Positions 61,846 to 64,000 of a stretch of 64,000 nt of DNA are shown in pieces. Origin of the DNA: Chloroflexota bacterium (GTDB taxonomy: Bacteria > Chloroflexota > Anaerolineae > Aggregatilineales > Phototrophicaceae). The notes under the pieces were generated by a model. The model had not been told where the DNA came from and ran no database searches. It was given only the letters and a program-made list of their open reading frames with translations. Positions within the stretch are counted from its first letter, which is position 1, and each line of letters starts with the position of its first letter. Location of the stretch: assembly GCA_020161935.1 (NCBI GenBank), contig JAIUNI010000001.1, positions 1,116,001 through 1,180,000 of the forward strand. The letters run 5' to 3'. A program made the translations under genes and the position numbers.

Positions 61846-63561
61846 TTGAAGCGACTGCCTTACGAACACGCGCAACTCATAACCCAAGCTATCCAAGCGG
61901 CACAACAATCCGGTGAATTGCCGGCTTTTGAAATTCCGACGATTGAAATCCGTCCGCCCAAAAAGGCCGAGCAAGGCGATTACGCAGCCGCAGTCGCCAT
62001 GCAGCTCGCTAAAACCATTGGCAAGAACCCATTTGATGTCGCGTCAATCATCGTGAAGCATCTGCCAAAGGCCGATTTCACCAGTGAAGTTGAAGCCATT
62101 AAACCGGGGTTCATCAACTTCCGCCTCAGCAGCGCGTGGCTGCAAACACAAGTCGAAAACATTATTACCGAAGGGGAGAATGTCTTCGCTTTAGACTTGG
62201 GGAAAGGCAAACGCGCACAGGTGGAGTTCGTCAGCGCCAACCCCACCGGCCCGCTGCACGTTGGACGCAGCCGTGGCGCGATGGTCGGCGATACGATTGC
62301 GCGGTTATTAGAAGCGGCGGGCTACACGGTCGAGCGCGAATACTATTTTAATAACGCCGGTGTCCAGATGGTCAACCTCGGCAACAGTATGCGTGTGCGC
62401 TATTTAGAGGCGCTGGGTCTGCCCGTTCAAGTACCCGCCGAGGACGATAAAACCTTCTATCAAGGGGAGTATCTGAAAGACTTCGCTAAGGATTTAGCGG
62501 CTGAACAAGGTGACTCGCTGAAAGACGCGGATTGGAAGCCCTTCAAGGAATACGCTGAAACACGTATGTTTGAGGTCATTAAGCAAACACTCAAACGTGT
62601 GAATATCCAGCATGACGTGTTCTTTAACGAAAATAGTCTTTTTGAGTCCGAAGCCGTTTGGGAAACGTTAGCCGCCCTCGAAAAAGCCGGTCACATCTAC
62701 GAAAGTGCGGCTCGCGAAAACGCCGATGAAGAAGAACTCGCGAAGAGTAAAAACCTACCACCCGCCAAGTGGTTCCGCAGTTCGACTTTTGGCGATAATG
62801 AAGACCGCGTGGTGGTAAAGAATGACGGCATTCCGACCTATACACTGCCGGACATCGCCTATCACGTCAACAAAATTAAGCGCGGCTTTGATCTGCTGGT
62901 CAACATCCTCGGTGCTGACCACGGGGCGCAGTATAAGGTCGTCCAATACGGTGTACAAGCACTCGGATATGATCCATCGGTCATTAATGTGGTCATCATT
63001 CAACTTGTCCGCATGATTCGTGATGGCGTAGAAATGAAAATGAGTACGCGGCGTGGCGACATTGAAACATTGGATGATCTGATCGACCAAACCAGCCCGG
63101 ATGTCGTGCGCTATATCCTGCTGGCGAGAAGCGCCGATTCGCACCTGAACTTTGACCTTGATTTGGCGGTCAAGCAGAGCAACGACAATCCGGTATATTA
63201 CATCCAGAACGCCTATGTACGGTGTGCGGGTATTTTCCGTGAAGCCGAATCACGCGGCCTCACCGACGAAGGGGCGGACATTTCGCTGCTGGGCGAGGCT
63301 GAACTGCGCTTCATCCGCAAGGCGCTGGAATTGGGCGACATTATCGAGCTTTCCGCGACGACTCTAGAACCGCACCGCATCGCGTTCTATGCCCACGAAT
63401 TGGCGAGTACCTTCCATCCTATTTATGATGAAGTCCGTGCGCTGCATGGGGATGTCGCGCCGGATCTTGCAAAAGCGCGGTTGCGTTTTTATCGGGCGGC
63501 ACAGTTTATCTTCAAACGTCTCCTCACGCTCATGGGTATGAGCGCACCGGAACGCATGTAA
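61846..63561 (+). CDS. argS: Arginyl-tRNA synthetase
   Basis: Charges tRNA-Arg. The 571-aa class I enzyme has an N-terminal Add-1 domain, the HIGH-type motif PTGPLHVGRSRG near 133, and the KMSK-type MKMSTRRGDIE near 396. A DALR anticodon-binding domain completes it (ARLRFYRAAQFIFKRLLTLM). The length fits. The start is a TTG at 61846 with GAGGAAGA upstream; the nearby ATG at 61803 is out of frame. It is followed 47 nt later by a dCTP deaminase gene. Confidence 0.95.
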   Translation: MKRLPYEHAQLITQAIQAAQQSGELPAFEIPTIEIRPPKKAEQGDYAAAVAMQLAKTIGKNPFDVASIIVKHLPKADFTSEVEAIKPGFINFRLSSAWLQTQVENIITEGENVFALDLGKGKRAQVEFVSANPTGPLHVGRSRGAMVGDTIARLLEAAGYTVEREYYFNNAGVQMVNLGNSMRVRYLEALGLPVQVPAEDDKTFYQGEYLKDFAKDLAAEQGDSLKDADWKPFKEYAETRMFEVIKQTLKRVNIQHDVFFNENSLFESEAVWETLAALEKAGHIYESAARENADEEELAKSKNLPPAKWFRSSTFGDNEDRVVVKNDGIPTYTLPDIAYHVNKIKRGFDLLVNILGADHGAQYKVVQYGVQALGYDPSVINVVIIQLVRMIRDGVEMKMSTRRGDIETLDDLIDQTSPDVVRYILLARSADSHLNFDLDLAVKQSNDNPVYYIQNAYVRCAGIFREAESRGLTDEGADISLLGEAELRFIRKALELGDIIELSATTLEPHRIAFYAHELASTFHPIYDEVRALHGDVAPDLAKARLRFYRAAQFIFKRLLTLMGMSAPERM

Positions 63562-63608
63562 TATTAGCTGTATTTCAAACTTTTGTGACCCGTTGAAAGG
63601 ATACCAAC

Positions 63609-64000
63609 ATGGGGTTAAAACCCGATCATTGGATACGCAAAATGGCACTTGAACAGAGAATGATCGAGCCATTTGTTGAAAAGCAGGTTCGACAGGGGGT
63701 CATTAGCTATGGTGTATCCAGCTACGGCTACGATTTACGGGTCGCCGATGAGTTCAAAATCTTCACGAATGTTTATTCGGCGATTGTTGACCCCAAAAAC
63801 TTCTCACCGGAATCATTTGTCGATTTTAAGGGCGAGGTTTGCGTCATTCCGCCCAACTCATTCGCCCTCGCGCGTTCTACCGAGTACTTCCGTATTCCCC
63901 GCAAGGTGTTGACCGTTTGCGTCGGCAAAAGCACGTACGCCCGATGCGGCCTCATCGTGAACGTCACCCCTTTCGAGCCGGAATGGGAAGGCTACGTGAC
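63609..64000 (+). CDS. dcd: dCTP deaminase, 3' end cut by window edge
   Basis: Deaminates dCTP to dUTP (and ammonia) for dTTP synthesis. The visible 130 codons start [16 protein letters not shown] and show [17 protein letters not shown] near residue 36. The catalytic stretch [19 protein letters not shown] is near 108-126, just before the cut. The ATG at 63609 has AAAGGA upstream. Bifunctional dCTP deaminase/dUTPase cannot be excluded because the C-terminus is missing. Confidence 0.93.
   Translation, partial: MGLKPDHWIRKMALEQRMIEPFVEKQVRQGVISYGVSSYGYDLRVADEFKIFTNVYSAIVDPKNFSPESFVDFKGEVCVIPPNSFALARSTEYFRIPRKVLTVCVGKSTYARCGLIVNVTPFEPEWEGYV

Overview
The window looks like chromosomal DNA of a free-living bacterium, most likely a Chloroflexota member (Anaerolineae-like). 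The reasons are a complete coenzyme F420 pathway with F420-using enzymes, a very large Flp-like surface protein with Thr/Pro-rich linkers, a Mo-hydroxylase whose FAD and 2Fe-2S parts are fused, and frequent copies of short 'CAGAGGCACAGAGGACACAGAG' and 'CGCCAAGA' intergenic repeats. The lineage is inferred from gene content only; there is no rRNA in the window.

Layout. (1) 1-3206: a 3'-truncated purine nucleoside phosphorylase, a small unknown gene and a two-RCK potassium channel. (2) 3203-14694, minus strand: a molybdenum hydroxylase (xanthine dehydrogenase family) region. It holds an FAD/2Fe-2S fusion subunit, a Mo subunit, an XdhC/CoxI protein and a YqeC-MocA fusion. An unusual 585-residue nucleoside-phosphorylase-like protein and a small membrane protein sit between the two enzyme subunits. 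A large GT-C-like membrane protein is coupled upstream. (3) 14695-15272: a non-coding gap with a strong promoter, degenerate repeats and a 12-bp inverted repeat. (4) 15273-21370, minus: an SsnA-like aminohydrolase, F420:NADPH oxidoreductase, CofE, an FbiB-C-like reductase, CofD, CofC and an F420-dependent LLM oxidoreductase. (5) 21531-32492, plus: adenine deaminase, YgeY, two small phosphatases, YgeW, carbamate kinase, threonine synthase, a family 2 glycosyltransferase, a fold-type II PLP enzyme and an unknown partner gene. (6) 32719-37210, minus: a Rieske oxygenase, a 1.17-kb repeat-rich gap, ClpP, an IS256-derived protein lacking its catalytic domain, and FolD. (7) 37464-46293: the giant Flp-like surface protein, guanylate kinase, YgfZ, a DivIC/FtsB-like protein, tRNA-Leu(CAG) and an SH3-beta-lactamase-fold protein. 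(8) 46298-51748, minus: a MalEFG-type sugar importer without its ATPase, then a DUF971 mini-operon. (9) 51943-64000, plus: a lipoprotein, a six-hairpin glycosidase-like protein, a histidine kinase, homoserine kinase, an ABC exporter, a phosphodiester glycosidase, an epimerase, a methyltransferase, ArgS and a truncated dCTP deaminase.

How the genes may work together. PNP, adenine deaminase, the Mo-hydroxylase with its maturation factors, SsnA, YgeY, YgeW and carbamate kinase form a coherent nucleoside and purine catabolism set. It closely resembles the anaerobic urate/purine cluster of enterobacteria and gut Firmicutes, in which purine breakdown ends in carbamoyl phosphate and ATP. YgfK, HyuA and YgeX are not visible here. 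The F420 genes lie between the two halves of this set.
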